Notes: generated by a model from the sequence alone, not told the origin. A DNA stretch of 64,000 bases from an uncultured Clostridia bacterium (GCA_937912025.1 CALDOZ010000010.1:1-64000), one strand, 5' to 3'. Counted from the stretch's first letter, positions 34,182-42,986 are shown. Made by a program: numbers and translations.

Positions 34182-34715
34182 ATGGAACTTAAAGGTACAA
34201 AAACTGAAAAAAATTTAATGGAAGCATTTGCAGGCGAAAGCCAAGCGCGTAATAAATACACATATTTTGCAAGCGTTGCTAAAAAAGAAGGTTATGAACA
34301 AATTGCAGAATTTTTCTTAAAAACTGCTGATAACGAAAAAGAACACGCTAAGCTTTGGTTTAAAGCGTTAGATGGTATTGGTAATACTGCTCAAAACCTT
34401 GTTGCCGCCGCTGAAGGCGAACACGGCGAATGGACTGATATGTACGTTAGAATGGCTAACGAAGCCGAAGAAGAAGGTTTTAAAGCTATTGCCGCTCAAT
34501 TTAGAGCAGTTGCTAAAGTAGAAAAAGAACACGAAGAAAGATACCAAGCGCTTTTAAAAAATATTCAAGAAAACAAAGTTTTTGAAAAAGAAGGCGTTGT
34601 TGTTTGGGAATGCAGAAATTGCGGACATCTTCATATTGGAACTTCTGCTCCTAAGGTATGTCCTGTATGCGTACACCCACAAAGTTATTTTGAAGTAAGA
34701 AAACAAAATTATTAA
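34182..34715 (+). CDS. rbr: rubrerythrin
   Basis: 177 residues. The N-terminal ferritin-like four-helix domain has ExxH motifs ([31 protein letters not shown]) that bind the di-iron centre. The C-terminal rubredoxin-type domain has CRNCG near 146 and CPVC near 160 for one iron. It reduces hydrogen peroxide in anaerobes. It is second in the operon after the PerR-like gene, with AAGGAG before the ATG, and ends in a strong terminator. Confidence 0.95.
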   Translation: MELKGTKTEKNLMEAFAGESQARNKYTYFASVAKKEGYEQIAEFFLKTADNEKEHAKLWFKALDGIGNTAQNLVAAAEGEHGEWTDMYVRMANEAEEEGFKAIAAQFRAVAKVEKEHEERYQALLKNIQENKVFEKEGVVVWECRNCGHLHIGTSAPKVCPVCVHPQSYFEVRKQNY

Positions 34716-34750
34716 TTTATAATTTTAAAATAATTTATCCTTAGTAAAGG

Positions 34751-34797
34751 CGAGTAGTTATTACGTTTAAACGTTGCGTAATCAACTACTCGTTTTA
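34751..34797 (+). terminator. terminator after rubrerythrin
   Basis: CGAGTAGTT...AACTACTCG with an inner ATTACG/CGTAAT stem, followed by TTTTAT. The rest of the gap to 34923 shows only AT-rich promoter-like sequence. Confidence 0.85.
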
Positions 34798-34922
34798 TAT
34801 ATATTGTTTTAATTTTTTTGTTTGCATCTTGAAATTTTTAGCGCGTTATGTTAAAATGAAAATGTATTGAAATATTTTGATAAAAATATTGTAATATAAT
34901 AAATTTGTTATAAAAAATAATT

Positions 34923-35108
34923 ATGTATATTCCTCAAAACGCAGAAATTTTATTAAGTGTAATCAACACGTTACTTAGAGATAAATATAGTTCAATCTAT
35001 GACTTATGCGACTATGAAGACGTAGATTTTAATTTAGTTAATTGTAAACTTGAAAGTGTTGGGTACGTTTATAACGAAAAAACAAATTCTTATATTTTAA
35101 AGGATTAG
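34923..35108 (+). CDS. DUF4250 small protein
   Basis: 61 residues. MYIPQNAEILLSVINTLLRD, then SIYDLCDYEDVD and a closing GYVYNEKTNSY match the DUF4250 family of short clostridial proteins of unknown function, which resemble a small winged or helix-turn fold. The ATG has no ribosome site; TATAAA at 34909-34914 lies 8 bases upstream, so this may be another near-leaderless start. It heads the operon running to about 40.3 kb, one base before the lipoprotein gene. Confidence 0.75.
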   Translation: MYIPQNAEILLSVINTLLRDKYSSIYDLCDYEDVDFNLVNCKLESVGYVYNEKTNSYILKD

Positions 35109-35109
35109 T

Positions 35110-36138
35110 ATGAAGAAATTTAAATTAACAATTATAAGCATTTTATTACTAATATTTTCTTTTATGGCTATGGCTTGTGAAGATGAGCACGTTCATACCT
35201 ATAGTGATACGTATTCTTATAACGACGTTTACCATTGGTATGCTGCAACGTGCGAGCATTCTGAACTTCGAGACGATCGTTTTAAACACGAATATAATTT
35301 TAATTACGAATGTATCGTTTGCGGGTATAAACATACGCATTCTTTTGATAATGACGACAAATGTATTTGTGGAGAAGTTAAAGATGGTAATTCTCAAGAA
35401 CAACCGCCTGTTGAAATAACTTCGCTTGATAATAAAACGTTTAAATTAAAGTCCGTTATCGTTAGCGATGAAGACGGAACAAATTGGGAAAGACACAATG
35501 TTGGAACAAATAATTACACTGTAGATAATTATAATTTAACTTTCTTAGGTAACGGAGTTGGCTACTGTAATTTTGGCTCTCCTATTGATTATAAAATTGC
35601 ATACGTTGAACAAGAAAAATTAGTTACTGTAAAAGTTGAGAGTGACGGGGTTGACGTCAATCAATATACTAATACTGCCGAATACAAAAAAACAACGAAA
35701 ACTTACCTTGGAGAAATAAAAAACGGGCAATTAGAATTATTTACAACCATTTTAAACAAACCTACCGGCATAACTAAAAAATACACTTACGTTTTCGTTT
35801 GTGATGCGGAGAATACTTTAACCGCTCAAGATTATCCTTATCTTTATAATTATTTTATAGGTGAATATACAACTAAGATTAACGATACTACAAGTTACGT
35901 TGACGTTACCGTTAAAGAAAACAATAAAGCAGACTATATCCAATATAGTTATAATGGTAGCGAATATACGCCAACCGTTTATAGCGACTGTACGGCAATT
36001 TTAACAAGTATGAAATCTAATAACGAGTATTATTACGTTATAAGATTATATTACGTTAACCGCCTTAACGCACTTGTAAACGTGGAAATTAAATTTAAAC
36101 TTAACGGTCAATGCGTTAATTTTACGGAGAAAGTATGA
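35110..36138 (+). CDS. lipoprotein with His/Cys-rich modules
   Basis: 342 residues. A lipoprotein signal ends in MAMAC (Cys about 23). Residues 25-95 hold HVHTY, HWYAATCEH, a CIVCGYKHTHSF module and CICGE, a His/Cys spacing seen in clostridial surface proteins and suggestive of zinc binding. The rest is a beta-rich region with no family I recognise. AAAGGA precedes the ATG, and the stop overlaps the next start by four bases. It would sit on the outer face of the membrane. Confidence 0.7.
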   Translation: MKKFKLTIISILLLIFSFMAMACEDEHVHTYSDTYSYNDVYHWYAATCEHSELRDDRFKHEYNFNYECIVCGYKHTHSFDNDDKCICGEVKDGNSQEQPPVEITSLDNKTFKLKSVIVSDEDGTNWERHNVGTNNYTVDNYNLTFLGNGVGYCNFGSPIDYKIAYVEQEKLVTVKVESDGVDVNQYTNTAEYKKTTKTYLGEIKNGQLELFTTILNKPTGITKKYTYVFVCDAENTLTAQDYPYLYNYFIGEYTTKINDTTSYVDVTVKENNKADYIQYSYNGSEYTPTVYSDCTAILTSMKSNNEYYYVIRLYYVNRLNALVNVEIKFKLNGQCVNFTEKV

Positions 36139-37028
36139 AAAAAGGCTTAATTGTTGTTAACGCGTATTGTAATATTCCGTCAATGCTTAATCAAAGCGTT
36201 AGACTCAAAGAAGAGTTTGAAAGACTTGGCGTTAACGTTGACGTAGTTAAAAACGGATATAACTTATTTTTAGATAGCGACGGTAATATATCTGGTGATA
36301 TTGATAGTTACGATTTTTGTATTTATCTTGATAAAGATAAGTATTTTGCCGAACTTTTACAAAGAAAGGGTATAAGAACGTTTAATAAAATTTCTTCGAT
36401 AACAACTTGCGACGATAAGATGCTTACTCAAATTGCACTATGTAATATTAACGTTAAAATGCCAAAGACTTTTTATGCTCCGCTAAATTATTCAAATTGT
36501 GAAGTTGGCGTCGATGAGTTAAAAAAAGTAAGTGACGCGCTTAAATTTCCGCTAGTTGTTAAACTTAGTTATAGTTCGCTTGGGAAAGGCGTTTTTAAAG
36601 TTGATAATATTGAAGATTTTTATAAAATTGTAAACGCAAATAAAAATAGCGCCAAACTTTATCAAGAATACGTTAGTTCAAGTTATGGTAAAGACGTAAG
36701 AATTATTTGTATAGGTAAAAAATACTTATGCGCGATGCTTAGAAAATCAACGACTGATTTTCGTTCTAACGCTGAACTTGGCGGAGTGGGCTATGAATAT
36801 AATCCGCCAAAAGAATTTATTGAAGTTGCTGAGAAAATTGCCGACGTTTTAGATCTTGATTATATGGGTGTTGATTTAATGTTTGGCAAAGATAACGAGC
36901 CTATTTTATGTGAAGTAAATTCTAACGCGTTTTTCGGCGTAATGGAAAAGGTTTCTAAAGTAAACGTTGCAAAAGCATACGCAAACTACGTTATTAGTCA
37001 AGTGTATTGTAAGGAGAATTTATTATGA
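36135..37028 (+). CDS. RimK-like ATP-grasp ligase
   Basis: 297 residues. An N-terminal preATP-grasp region is followed by the ATP-grasp fold: PLVVKLSYSSLGKGVFKV near 136 (ATP-binding Lys and Gly loop), YQEYVSSSYGKDVRII near 177, and ILCEVNSNAFFGVME near 258 with the metal-binding Glu and Asn. RimK relatives add amino acids such as glutamate to a carboxylate. The acceptor is unknown. Translation is coupled to both neighbours by ATGA overlaps. Confidence 0.83.
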   Translation: MKKGLIVVNAYCNIPSMLNQSVRLKEEFERLGVNVDVVKNGYNLFLDSDGNISGDIDSYDFCIYLDKDKYFAELLQRKGIRTFNKISSITTCDDKMLTQIALCNINVKMPKTFYAPLNYSNCEVGVDELKKVSDALKFPLVVKLSYSSLGKGVFKVDNIEDFYKIVNANKNSAKLYQEYVSSSYGKDVRIICIGKKYLCAMLRKSTTDFRSNAELGGVGYEYNPPKEFIEVAEKIADVLDLDYMGVDLMFGKDNEPILCEVNSNAFFGVMEKVSKVNVAKAYANYVISQVYCKENLL

Positions 37029-37477
37029 TAATTGATAAACTTGAAAATTTAAGTAGATATGATTACGTTCCAAACGTATCTAAAGCGGTTGAATTTATAA
37101 AAAACAACGATTTGTTAACTCTTGATTGTGGTAAGTATGACCTTGGCGACGAGTGTTTTGTTAACGTTAGCGAATACTTGACCAAAGAAGAGGATGAAGA
37201 CGGTATCGAACTTGAAGCGCACGTTGAATATCTTGATATTCAATTTACCGTTTTAGGTAGCGAAATGCTTTATTATCAAGCTATAGAACTTGGAGAAAGT
37301 ATAATTGATTACAATAAAAAGAAAGATATAGAATTTTTCACTTCCGCGTGGGCTAATTCTCTTTGTCTATACGCTGGCAATTTTGCTTTAATATTTCCTA
37401 ACGATTTACACGCTGGCGGGTTTGTTGCAGATAGCGAAGAAAAGGTAAAGAAATTTGTATTTAAACTTAAAATATAA
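37025..37477 (+). CDS. YhcH/YjgK/YiaL-family cupin (DUF386)
   Basis: 150 residues, the normal length. MIIDKLENLSRY at the start, an ELEAHVEYLDIQF segment near 71 and FALIFPNDLHAGG near 120 are the family's metal-binding cupin positions (Glu, His). Family members include sialic-acid anomerase NanQ and proteins linked to beta-galactosidase. A sugar anomerase or isomerase role is likely. ATGA overlap with the ATP-grasp gene; the stop overlaps ybaK by one base. Confidence 0.88.
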   Translation: MIIDKLENLSRYDYVPNVSKAVEFIKNNDLLTLDCGKYDLGDECFVNVSEYLTKEEDEDGIELEAHVEYLDIQFTVLGSEMLYYQAIELGESIIDYNKKKDIEFFTSAWANSLCLYAGNFALIFPNDLHAGGFVADSEEKVKKFVFKLKI

Positions 37478-37941
37478 TGGAAAAAACAAACGTAATGCGT
37501 CTATTAGACGTAACTAGTATAGAGTATTTTGCATTTGAATACAGTAGCGAAATAACTGACGGGAAATTGGTTGCTAGGGCTTTAAATGAAGATGAAAATT
37601 GCGTTTTTAAAACGCTTGTCACGGTTGCTCCTACAAAAAATTATTACGTTTTCGTAATTCCGGTTAACTGCACGCTTAATCTAAAAAAAGCGGCAAAAGT
37701 AGTAAATGAAAAATCAATAGAAATGCTCAAACAAAAAGACTTGTTACCGCTTACTGGGTATATTCACGGCGGTTGCTCGCCAATAGGTATGAAAAAGCCT
37801 TTTAAGACGGTTATTAACGATACTGCGGAACTTTTTGATTATATTTACGTTTCCGCTGGCAAGGTTGGTAAGCAAATAAAAATAAACGCTAACGACCTTG
37901 CAAGTTATATTGGTGCAAGTTTTTTTGATATTACTGATTAA
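37477..37941 (+). CDS. ybaK: YbaK-type Cys-tRNA(Pro)/aminoacyl-tRNA deacylase
   Basis: 154 residues. FKTLVT near 45 carries the catalytic Lys, and GYIHGGCSPIGMKK near 96 and VSAGKVGKQI near 128 are the conserved glycine loops of the YbaK/ProX family. It hydrolyses Cys mischarged on tRNA(Pro). It begins at the last base of the YhcH gene (TAATG) with no ribosome site of its own, so it depends on coupling. Confidence 0.93.
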   Translation: MEKTNVMRLLDVTSIEYFAFEYSSEITDGKLVARALNEDENCVFKTLVTVAPTKNYYVFVIPVNCTLNLKKAAKVVNEKSIEMLKQKDLLPLTGYIHGGCSPIGMKKPFKTVINDTAELFDYIYVSAGKVGKQIKINANDLASYIGASFFDITD

Positions 37942-37942
37942 A

Positions 37943-38776
37943 ATGAAGAAAAACGACGTAAACAATACAATAAAAAGTGGCGAAAACGTTAAAAATTACG
38001 GAGTGTTAAAGACGTGCGTATTACTTTTAGCGTTTATAATAGCCTATGCTATTTCGCTATATCTAAATGGATTAAATGAAACTAATAGAAAATTGATTTT
38101 ATTAGTTGCTTTTGGCGTGGTTGGTTTTTTATTGTTTTACGTTGTTTATTATTTGGCTTATTTTATTAGTTTTTTATCGCTTAAACGTAAGGCGAAGAAA
38201 CTTTCAAACAACGTTATAAATTGCGACGACGAACTTGCCGAATATTTTAACGGTGACGACGTTTATTTTAAATATAAAGGCGAACTTACTTTAAAAAATA
38301 ATCTATCTAATTTTGCTACTAAAATTTCTCAAACTATGAACGATATAGCATCAAAATATAGTCAAGAAAGTGAGTATGCATACGTTAATTATACCGTTTA
38401 CGACGCGTTAGATATTTTTGGAAACGCAATAAATTATTTACATAACGGTATTGATAAATATTTTAAAGGCTTAAATTTGCAAAATTGGTCGTTTATCAAT
38501 TTGAAAGGCGTTATAGAAAAAAGTTTAGACGATAATAAAATTGAAGAACTTGCGGTAACGGGGGAAGAGTCGTCCGCTTTTAAAAAGTTTTTTACTAATG
38601 TAAAAAATAAAATAGTTGATAAAAGTAAAAAAATAGGTAATTATATTATTAGCGCTCCATTAACCTCCCTTTTAAACGACGTACTCGTATTCGTTGCGGG
38701 TGAAGGTTTTAGAGTTTTTAGCAAAAACGGAAAGAAACCAAAAACTAAAAAGGCGGTAGAAAACAATAATGAATGA
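37943..38776 (+). CDS. unrecognised membrane protein A
   Basis: 277 residues from the ATG at 37943, one base after the ybaK stop; an in-frame start further upstream would lie inside ybaK. Two hydrophobic segments (about 20-43 and 52-80) are followed by a soluble part of about 190 residues, ending in a Lys-rich tail. A C-terminal segment, IGNYIISAPLTSLLNDVLVFVAGEGFRV, resembles the end of the next protein. I recognise no family. It overlaps the next gene by eight bases, so the two are made together. Confidence 0.65.
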   Translation: MKKNDVNNTIKSGENVKNYGVLKTCVLLLAFIIAYAISLYLNGLNETNRKLILLVAFGVVGFLLFYVVYYLAYFISFLSLKRKAKKLSNNVINCDDELAEYFNGDDVYFKYKGELTLKNNLSNFATKISQTMNDIASKYSQESEYAYVNYTVYDALDIFGNAINYLHNGIDKYFKGLNLQNWSFINLKGVIEKSLDDNKIEELAVTGEESSAFKKFFTNVKNKIVDKSKKIGNYIISAPLTSLLNDVLVFVAGEGFRVFSKNGKKPKTKKAVENNNE

Positions 38777-39530
38777 TTTTTTATCTCTTTTAAGTGACGT
38801 TTTAAGCGTTTTTAGTATTGTTGGTTTTGTAGTTTTAGGGTTTTCTATCGCTGTAAAATCATTTACAGTAAAAACTATTAAAAAAATTCAAGACGCGTCT
38901 GACGTTAATTATTTATCAATTGATTATACTAAGCGTGGCGAGTGTGATAAAATAATTGAAAACGTTAAAATTGACGTTGATAAATATTTGCAACAATCAG
39001 ATAACGTTAACAAAATAAAAAAGCGCAATAAAAGGCGTAAATTTTTTAAACTCAAACAACTTGACGAGCCTAATATTGACGTAAATATTAAAGGAATATT
39101 TTTTGATTATATAAAAAATCTTGCAAAAGTATTTTACGGCGACGATGCCGAAGACGTATTTTTAAAATTTTCAGAAAAAGAGATTTTTTATATTTTGAAT
39201 ACTTTAAAAGAACGTTTAATTGTTATTTTAGACAGCACTAAAATAATTTGGCTTAAACAAATAAAAATTGCCGTAATTTTACATTTTTTTAACCTTTATT
39301 CTAACTTTACTAAAAGTAAAATCGGCGTAACCTTTTTTATCGTTAAAGGAGTGCTTGATTTTTGTTTAAAAGTGGCGTCTATATTCTCTCCAACAAGCAT
39401 AAGTAAACGCCTAATTAACGGTATAAGTAGTAAAAATTTGAAAGATATAATAGTTCAAACGGTTATTACGGTAGTTGGTAAAGAACTATCGGTTATATAT
39501 CAAAATAAACAGTTGTTATCAAGAAAATAA
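38769..39530 (+). CDS. unrecognised membrane protein B
   Basis: 253 residues. One hydrophobic segment at about 5-32, a charged middle with a KKRNKRRKF run near 85, and a hydrophobic stretch near 195. The C-terminal third (VASIFSPTSISKRLI, then VQTVITVVGKELSVI) parallels the end of the protein before it, so the pair looks like distant paralogues. No family is recognised. Gene order and overlap suggest a two-part membrane complex. Confidence 0.62.
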   Translation: MNDFLSLLSDVLSVFSIVGFVVLGFSIAVKSFTVKTIKKIQDASDVNYLSIDYTKRGECDKIIENVKIDVDKYLQQSDNVNKIKKRNKRRKFFKLKQLDEPNIDVNIKGIFFDYIKNLAKVFYGDDAEDVFLKFSEKEIFYILNTLKERLIVILDSTKIIWLKQIKIAVILHFFNLYSNFTKSKIGVTFFIVKGVLDFCLKVASIFSPTSISKRLINGISSKNLKDIIVQTVITVVGKELSVIYQNKQLLSRK

Positions 39531-39532
39531 TT

Positions 39533-40312
39533 ATGTTATACGAAAAAGCTGCAGATAAAAATTATTACTTTTTATTAGACGAAAGAAAATGCGATTACTG
39601 TAAATTTAGCGTTGCTCCGCATTGTCATGATAGTATAGAATTTTTAATAATAGAAAAGGGTAGTGTGTTAACTTCAGTTAACGGAGTTTCTCGAACGCTA
39701 TGTGAAAATTCAATTGCGTTTATTGATAGTTATGATATACATTCCTATTATGCTACTGAGTTGTCTAGTTATGTTCTAGTTTTTTCAAAGGAATATTGTA
39801 GGCTTTTTTCAGAGGCTGAGTACACGTTTAATAATTTTATAACGTTAAATGCTGATGCGTTTAATAAAATTTTAAATACCGTTAAAAATTTTTACGCAAA
39901 CTATAATGATAATAAAAATAATAGGTATTTAGTTGAAAGTTTATCTTCATTTATTATGGGAGTATTGCTTCAAAACGAAACTACCATAACAAAAAATAAA
40001 GATAAAACTAAAGAAGTTATGGTTGAAGTTTTAAATTATATTAACGATAATTTTGATAAAGAAATTGATATGCCGAGCGTTGCTAATGAGTTTGGATATA
40101 CTCCTAACTATTTTTCTAATATTTTTAATAAGTTTACAAAAATGTCGTTTAACGACTACGTTAACTTAATAAGATATAAAAAAGCGCTTAAAATATTAAA
40201 AAATAACGTTCATAACTATTCAATAACCGATATTGCGTTTAGTTGTGGTTTTGGTAGTATGAATACTTTTTATAGAACGAAGAAAAAATTTGAAAATACA
40301 CAAAAATCGTAA
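39533..40312 (+). CDS. AraC-family transcriptional regulator
   Basis: 259 residues. A cupin sensor (APHCHDSIEFLIIEKG near 30) precedes the AraC DNA-binding domain with MPSVANEFGYTPNYFSNIF and ITDIAFSCGFGSMNTFYRTKK. Only two bases separate it from the gene before, and its ATG follows AATAATT without a ribosome site, so it is coupled or weakly made. It points towards the Gfo/Idh gene 86 bases downstream, whose leader has an inverted repeat, a possible target. Confidence 0.85.
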   Translation: MLYEKAADKNYYFLLDERKCDYCKFSVAPHCHDSIEFLIIEKGSVLTSVNGVSRTLCENSIAFIDSYDIHSYYATELSSYVLVFSKEYCRLFSEAEYTFNNFITLNADAFNKILNTVKNFYANYNDNKNNRYLVESLSSFIMGVLLQNETTITKNKDKTKEVMVEVLNYINDNFDKEIDMPSVANEFGYTPNYFSNIFNKFTKMSFNDYVNLIRYKKALKILKNNVHNYSITDIAFSCGFGSMNTFYRTKKKFENTQKS

Positions 40313-40354
40313 AATTTGACATAAAAATGATAATATAAGAAATGAAAAGAAAAA

Positions 40355-40391
40355 CTCCTTTTGGTATACTCTAATTACAAACCGAAAGGAG
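40355..40391 (+). promoter_or_regulatory. inverted repeat spanning a -10 box and the ribosome site
   Basis: CTCCTTTTGGT (40355-40365) pairs with ACCGAAAGGAG (40381-40391) with one G-U. The left arm leads into an extended -10 (TGG-TATACT, 40362-40370) and the right arm contains the AAAGGAG ribosome site of the gene at 40399. It could act as an operator, or as an RNA stem hiding the ribosome site. Confidence 0.6.
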
Positions 40392-40398
40392 ATTTTTT

Positions 40399-41676
40399 AT
40401 GAAACAAATTAAAGTTGTATGCGTTGGCGCAGGTAATAGAGGTATTAATTATTGTAAATATGCCTTAAGTTATCCTGAAAAAATGAAAGTTATTGCAATA
40501 GTTGACCCAAATAAAATTCACCGCGATCAATTTGCTTTAAGTCACGATATTCCTAATGATTTAAGATTTAATTACGTTGAAGACTTTTTAAATGCTAAAA
40601 TAGAATGCGACCTTGTAATTAACGCTACTATTGATAATTTACACTATGAAACGACTATGCCGTTACTTGAAGCAGGTTATAACGTTTTGATGGAAAAACC
40701 AGTTACTGCCGATGTTAACGAACTTTTAAGTTTAAAAAATACTGCAATTAACAAAGGTGTAAACTTATTCGTTTGCCACGTTTTAAGATACACTCCATTC
40801 TATAAAAGCATTAAACGCCACATTTTAGACGGTGAAATTGGTAAAATTAAATCAATTTACATGGCAGAACACGTTGGCGTAAACCACTATTGCGAAAGTT
40901 ACGTTGTTGGTAAATGGCGTAGTGAAAAAGAATGCGGTTCGGGATTTTTGCTTGCAAAATCTTGTCACGACCTTGACTTAATGTGCTGGTTTAACAATGA
41001 AACCGTTCCTAATAAAATCGTAAGTTTTGCAGATAGAAAAACGTTCATTCCTGAAAATGCTCCTGAAGGGCATACTGATAGATGCTGTACTTGTCCTTGT
41101 GAACCAACTTGTAAATATTCAATGATTCGTCAAATGAAAGACCCTAAATCTATGACGGGTAGAATTAAACTTGATATTGATAAACCAATGAACGAAGTTA
41201 CTATTGATGATATTATTGAGCAAACAAATAAAAGTAACTACGGTAAATGCGTATTTGAAAATAAAGACTTGGTTGACCGTCAAAATATTATCGTTAAGTT
41301 TGAAAACGGTTCGGTTGGAACGTTTGACCTTATAGGCTCATGCGCAAAGGGTGAAAGATATTTACATATCGTTGGTGAAGACGGTGAAATTATTGGTACG
41401 CACGGTTCAAATAAATACACGGTAAGAAAATTCGATTATTCAACGTTTACGTATTCTGACGTTGAGTACGACGTTTCAAAAAATATTTCAAGTGGACACG
41501 GCGGTGGCGACTTTGGTTTAGTTGGTGAACTTCTTAATTACTTAAATGGCGATAGAAGTTCAATTTCTATTACTAGCATTGAAGATAGCGTTAATGGTCA
41601 TCTTTGCGTTTACGGCGCGGAAAAATCAAGAAAAGAAGACGTTATCGTTGACTTTAAAAAAGAATACAATATTTAA
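40399..41676 (+). CDS. Gfo/Idh/MocA-family oxidoreductase
   Basis: 425 residues. VVCVGAGNRGINYCKY is the Rossmann start, MEKPVTA near 96 carries the catalytic Lys, and GSGFLLAKSCHDLDLM near 179 is the HDxD-type active site. A Cys-rich insert (RCCTCPCEPTCKY near 235) recurs in some members of this group and may bind metal. It should oxidise a sugar or inositol derivative. It is read in the same direction as the AraC gene upstream and ends in its own terminator. Confidence 0.87.
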   Translation: MKQIKVVCVGAGNRGINYCKYALSYPEKMKVIAIVDPNKIHRDQFALSHDIPNDLRFNYVEDFLNAKIECDLVINATIDNLHYETTMPLLEAGYNVLMEKPVTADVNELLSLKNTAINKGVNLFVCHVLRYTPFYKSIKRHILDGEIGKIKSIYMAEHVGVNHYCESYVVGKWRSEKECGSGFLLAKSCHDLDLMCWFNNETVPNKIVSFADRKTFIPENAPEGHTDRCCTCPCEPTCKYSMIRQMKDPKSMTGRIKLDIDKPMNEVTIDDIIEQTNKSNYGKCVFENKDLVDRQNIIVKFENGSVGTFDLIGSCAKGERYLHIVGEDGEIIGTHGSNKYTVRKFDYSTFTYSDVEYDVSKNISSGHGGGDFGLVGELLNYLNGDRSSISITSIEDSVNGHLCVYGAEKSRKEDVIVDFKKEYNI

Positions 41677-41701
41677 AAATGCACGTTAACTTTGATGTAA
41701 A

Positions 41702-41745
41702 TAAGCGTATTTTCCTTTTTTTAGGAATTTACGCTTTTTTATTTT
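41702..41745 (+). terminator. terminator after the Gfo/Idh gene
   Basis: TAAGCGTA and TTCCT pair with AGGAA and TACGCTT around a T-rich loop, followed by six T's. Confidence 0.8.
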
Positions 41746-41775
41746 AAATATTTTAGTTTTTTTGCGTTATTAGTA

Positions 41776-41804
41776 TTTACAAAAACTACATTTTGTGTTA
41801 AAAT
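41776..41804 (+). promoter_or_regulatory. promoter of pflA
   Basis: TTTACA at 41776-41781, 17-bp spacer, TAAAAT at 41799-41804. Confidence 0.6.
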
Positions 41805-41850
41805 TACATATACTGAGCAAAAAAGTGCAAAATGTTGTGTGGAGGCAATT

Positions 41851-42576
41851 ATGGAAGGTAAAATTCATTCCGTTTTTTCAGGCGGTACGGTTGACGGTCC
41901 GGGAATACGTTTCGTTGTCTTTATGCAAGGTTGTCCGTTAAGGTGCAAGTATTGTCATAATCCTGACAGTTGGCTCGTTCAAGACGGGGAAGTTCGCACA
42001 GTTAGCGACTTAACTAATGAAATTATTAAATACCGCAATTATTTTGGCGAAAAAGGCGGGTTGACGGTTTCTGGCGGAGAACCGCTCGTTCAAATTGATT
42101 TTGTTATTGAACTTTTAAAAACGGTAAAGCGTTATGGAATAAATACCGCGGTTGATACGTCTGGTTACTTGTTTAAAATTGACGATGAACATACGTTAAA
42201 AAAATATCAAGAACTTGATAAGTATTGCGACCTTTATTTGTTAGATATTAAACATATTGACGATGATAAACATAAGCAACTTACCGGTGTTACAAATAAA
42301 AACACTTTAAACTATGCTAAATGGCTTAGCGATAGGGGAAGTAAAGTTTGGATAAGGCACGTTTTAGTTCCAAATTATACTGATAATGACGAAGACCTTA
42401 TAAAACTTTCAAACTTTATTAAAACGCTTAAAAACGTTGAAAAAGTAGAAGTTTTGCCATATCATACTATGGGTATTGTCAAATATAAAAATTTAGGGTA
42501 CGACTATCCGCTTAAAGACGTTCCTGCTCCTACTAAAGAAAGGGTACTTAACGCAAAGAAAATTTTAGGTGTATAA
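41851..42576 (+). CDS. pflA: pyruvate formate-lyase activating enzyme
   Basis: 241 residues, radical SAM. CPLRCKYC near residue 28 is the CxxxCxxC 4Fe-4S site (with FMQGCPLRC), and TVSGGEPL near 73 contacts SAM. It abstracts a hydrogen from the glycyl residue to activate PFL. It lacks the ferredoxin-like insert of other glycyl radical activases, so it matches the PFL type. TGGAGG supports ATG at 41851; a GTG four codons upstream overlaps that site. It is the only activase in the window. Confidence 0.93.
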   Translation: MEGKIHSVFSGGTVDGPGIRFVVFMQGCPLRCKYCHNPDSWLVQDGEVRTVSDLTNEIIKYRNYFGEKGGLTVSGGEPLVQIDFVIELLKTVKRYGINTAVDTSGYLFKIDDEHTLKKYQELDKYCDLYLLDIKHIDDDKHKQLTGVTNKNTLNYAKWLSDRGSKVWIRHVLVPNYTDNDEDLIKLSNFIKTLKNVEKVEVLPYHTMGIVKYKNLGYDYPLKDVPAPTKERVLNAKKILGV

Positions 42577-42896
42577 TGTTAAACGATAATAATTACAAAG
42601 AAAATCTTAAAGGGTTACAAGTTTTAGAAGTTAGTGGCGAAGGTTGCGCTAATTGCATTTCGCTTATGCCAATGCTTTACAGTGTTGTTAGCGCTCGTAA
42701 CGACGTTGAACTCGTCCATTTTGAACTTGACGAAAATTCTAATAAATTCGCTAGCGAATATAACATTGATAGAGTTCCTACCGTTTTACTTTTAGACGAT
42801 GGAAAAGAAATTGCAAGGGTAGTCGGTTTTCAGCCCGAAGAAGTGTTCGAAATTTGGCTCGATTATAAAATTGACGAGTATAAAAAGTCAAAATAA
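42576..42896 (+). CDS. thioredoxin-like protein
   Basis: 106 residues of thioredoxin fold with a CANC active site near residue 20 and cis-Pro in RVPTVLLL. It starts on the last base of pflA (TAATG), so the two are coupled. The position between pflA and pflB suggests a redox role in PFL activation or protection, an inference from context. The active-site sequence differs from the WCMPC thioredoxin at 32.3 kb. Confidence 0.82.
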   Translation: MLNDNNYKENLKGLQVLEVSGEGCANCISLMPMLYSVVSARNDVELVHFELDENSNKFASEYNIDRVPTVLLLDDGKEIARVVGFQPEEVFEIWLDYKIDEYKKSK

Positions 42897-42965
42897 TAAT
42901 TAACTTTTTATTTGTAATAAAAATGTTTAAAATTTTAAAATAAAAACGTAATTTTTTAAGTATTA

Positions 42966-42981
42966 TGTTGCAAATGCAACA
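42966..42981. promoter_or_regulatory. 16-bp palindrome upstream of the pflB promoter
   Basis: TGTTGCAAATGCAACA is a perfect palindrome with arms of 7 and a 2-base centre, ending five bases before the -35. It is a likely regulator site, possibly redox-related, though it is not the standard Rex or FNR sequence. Confidence 0.6.
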
Positions 42982-42986
42982 CTTAT

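Noticed and set aside
35149..35403. Minus- and plus-strand frames of about 80 codons inside the lipoprotein gene
   Set aside because: They overlap a frame with a clear signal peptide and lipobox and show no ribosome site or family.
41839..41850. GTG start for pflA four codons upstream
   Set aside because: That GTG lies within the TGGAGG ribosome site which serves ATG 41851.
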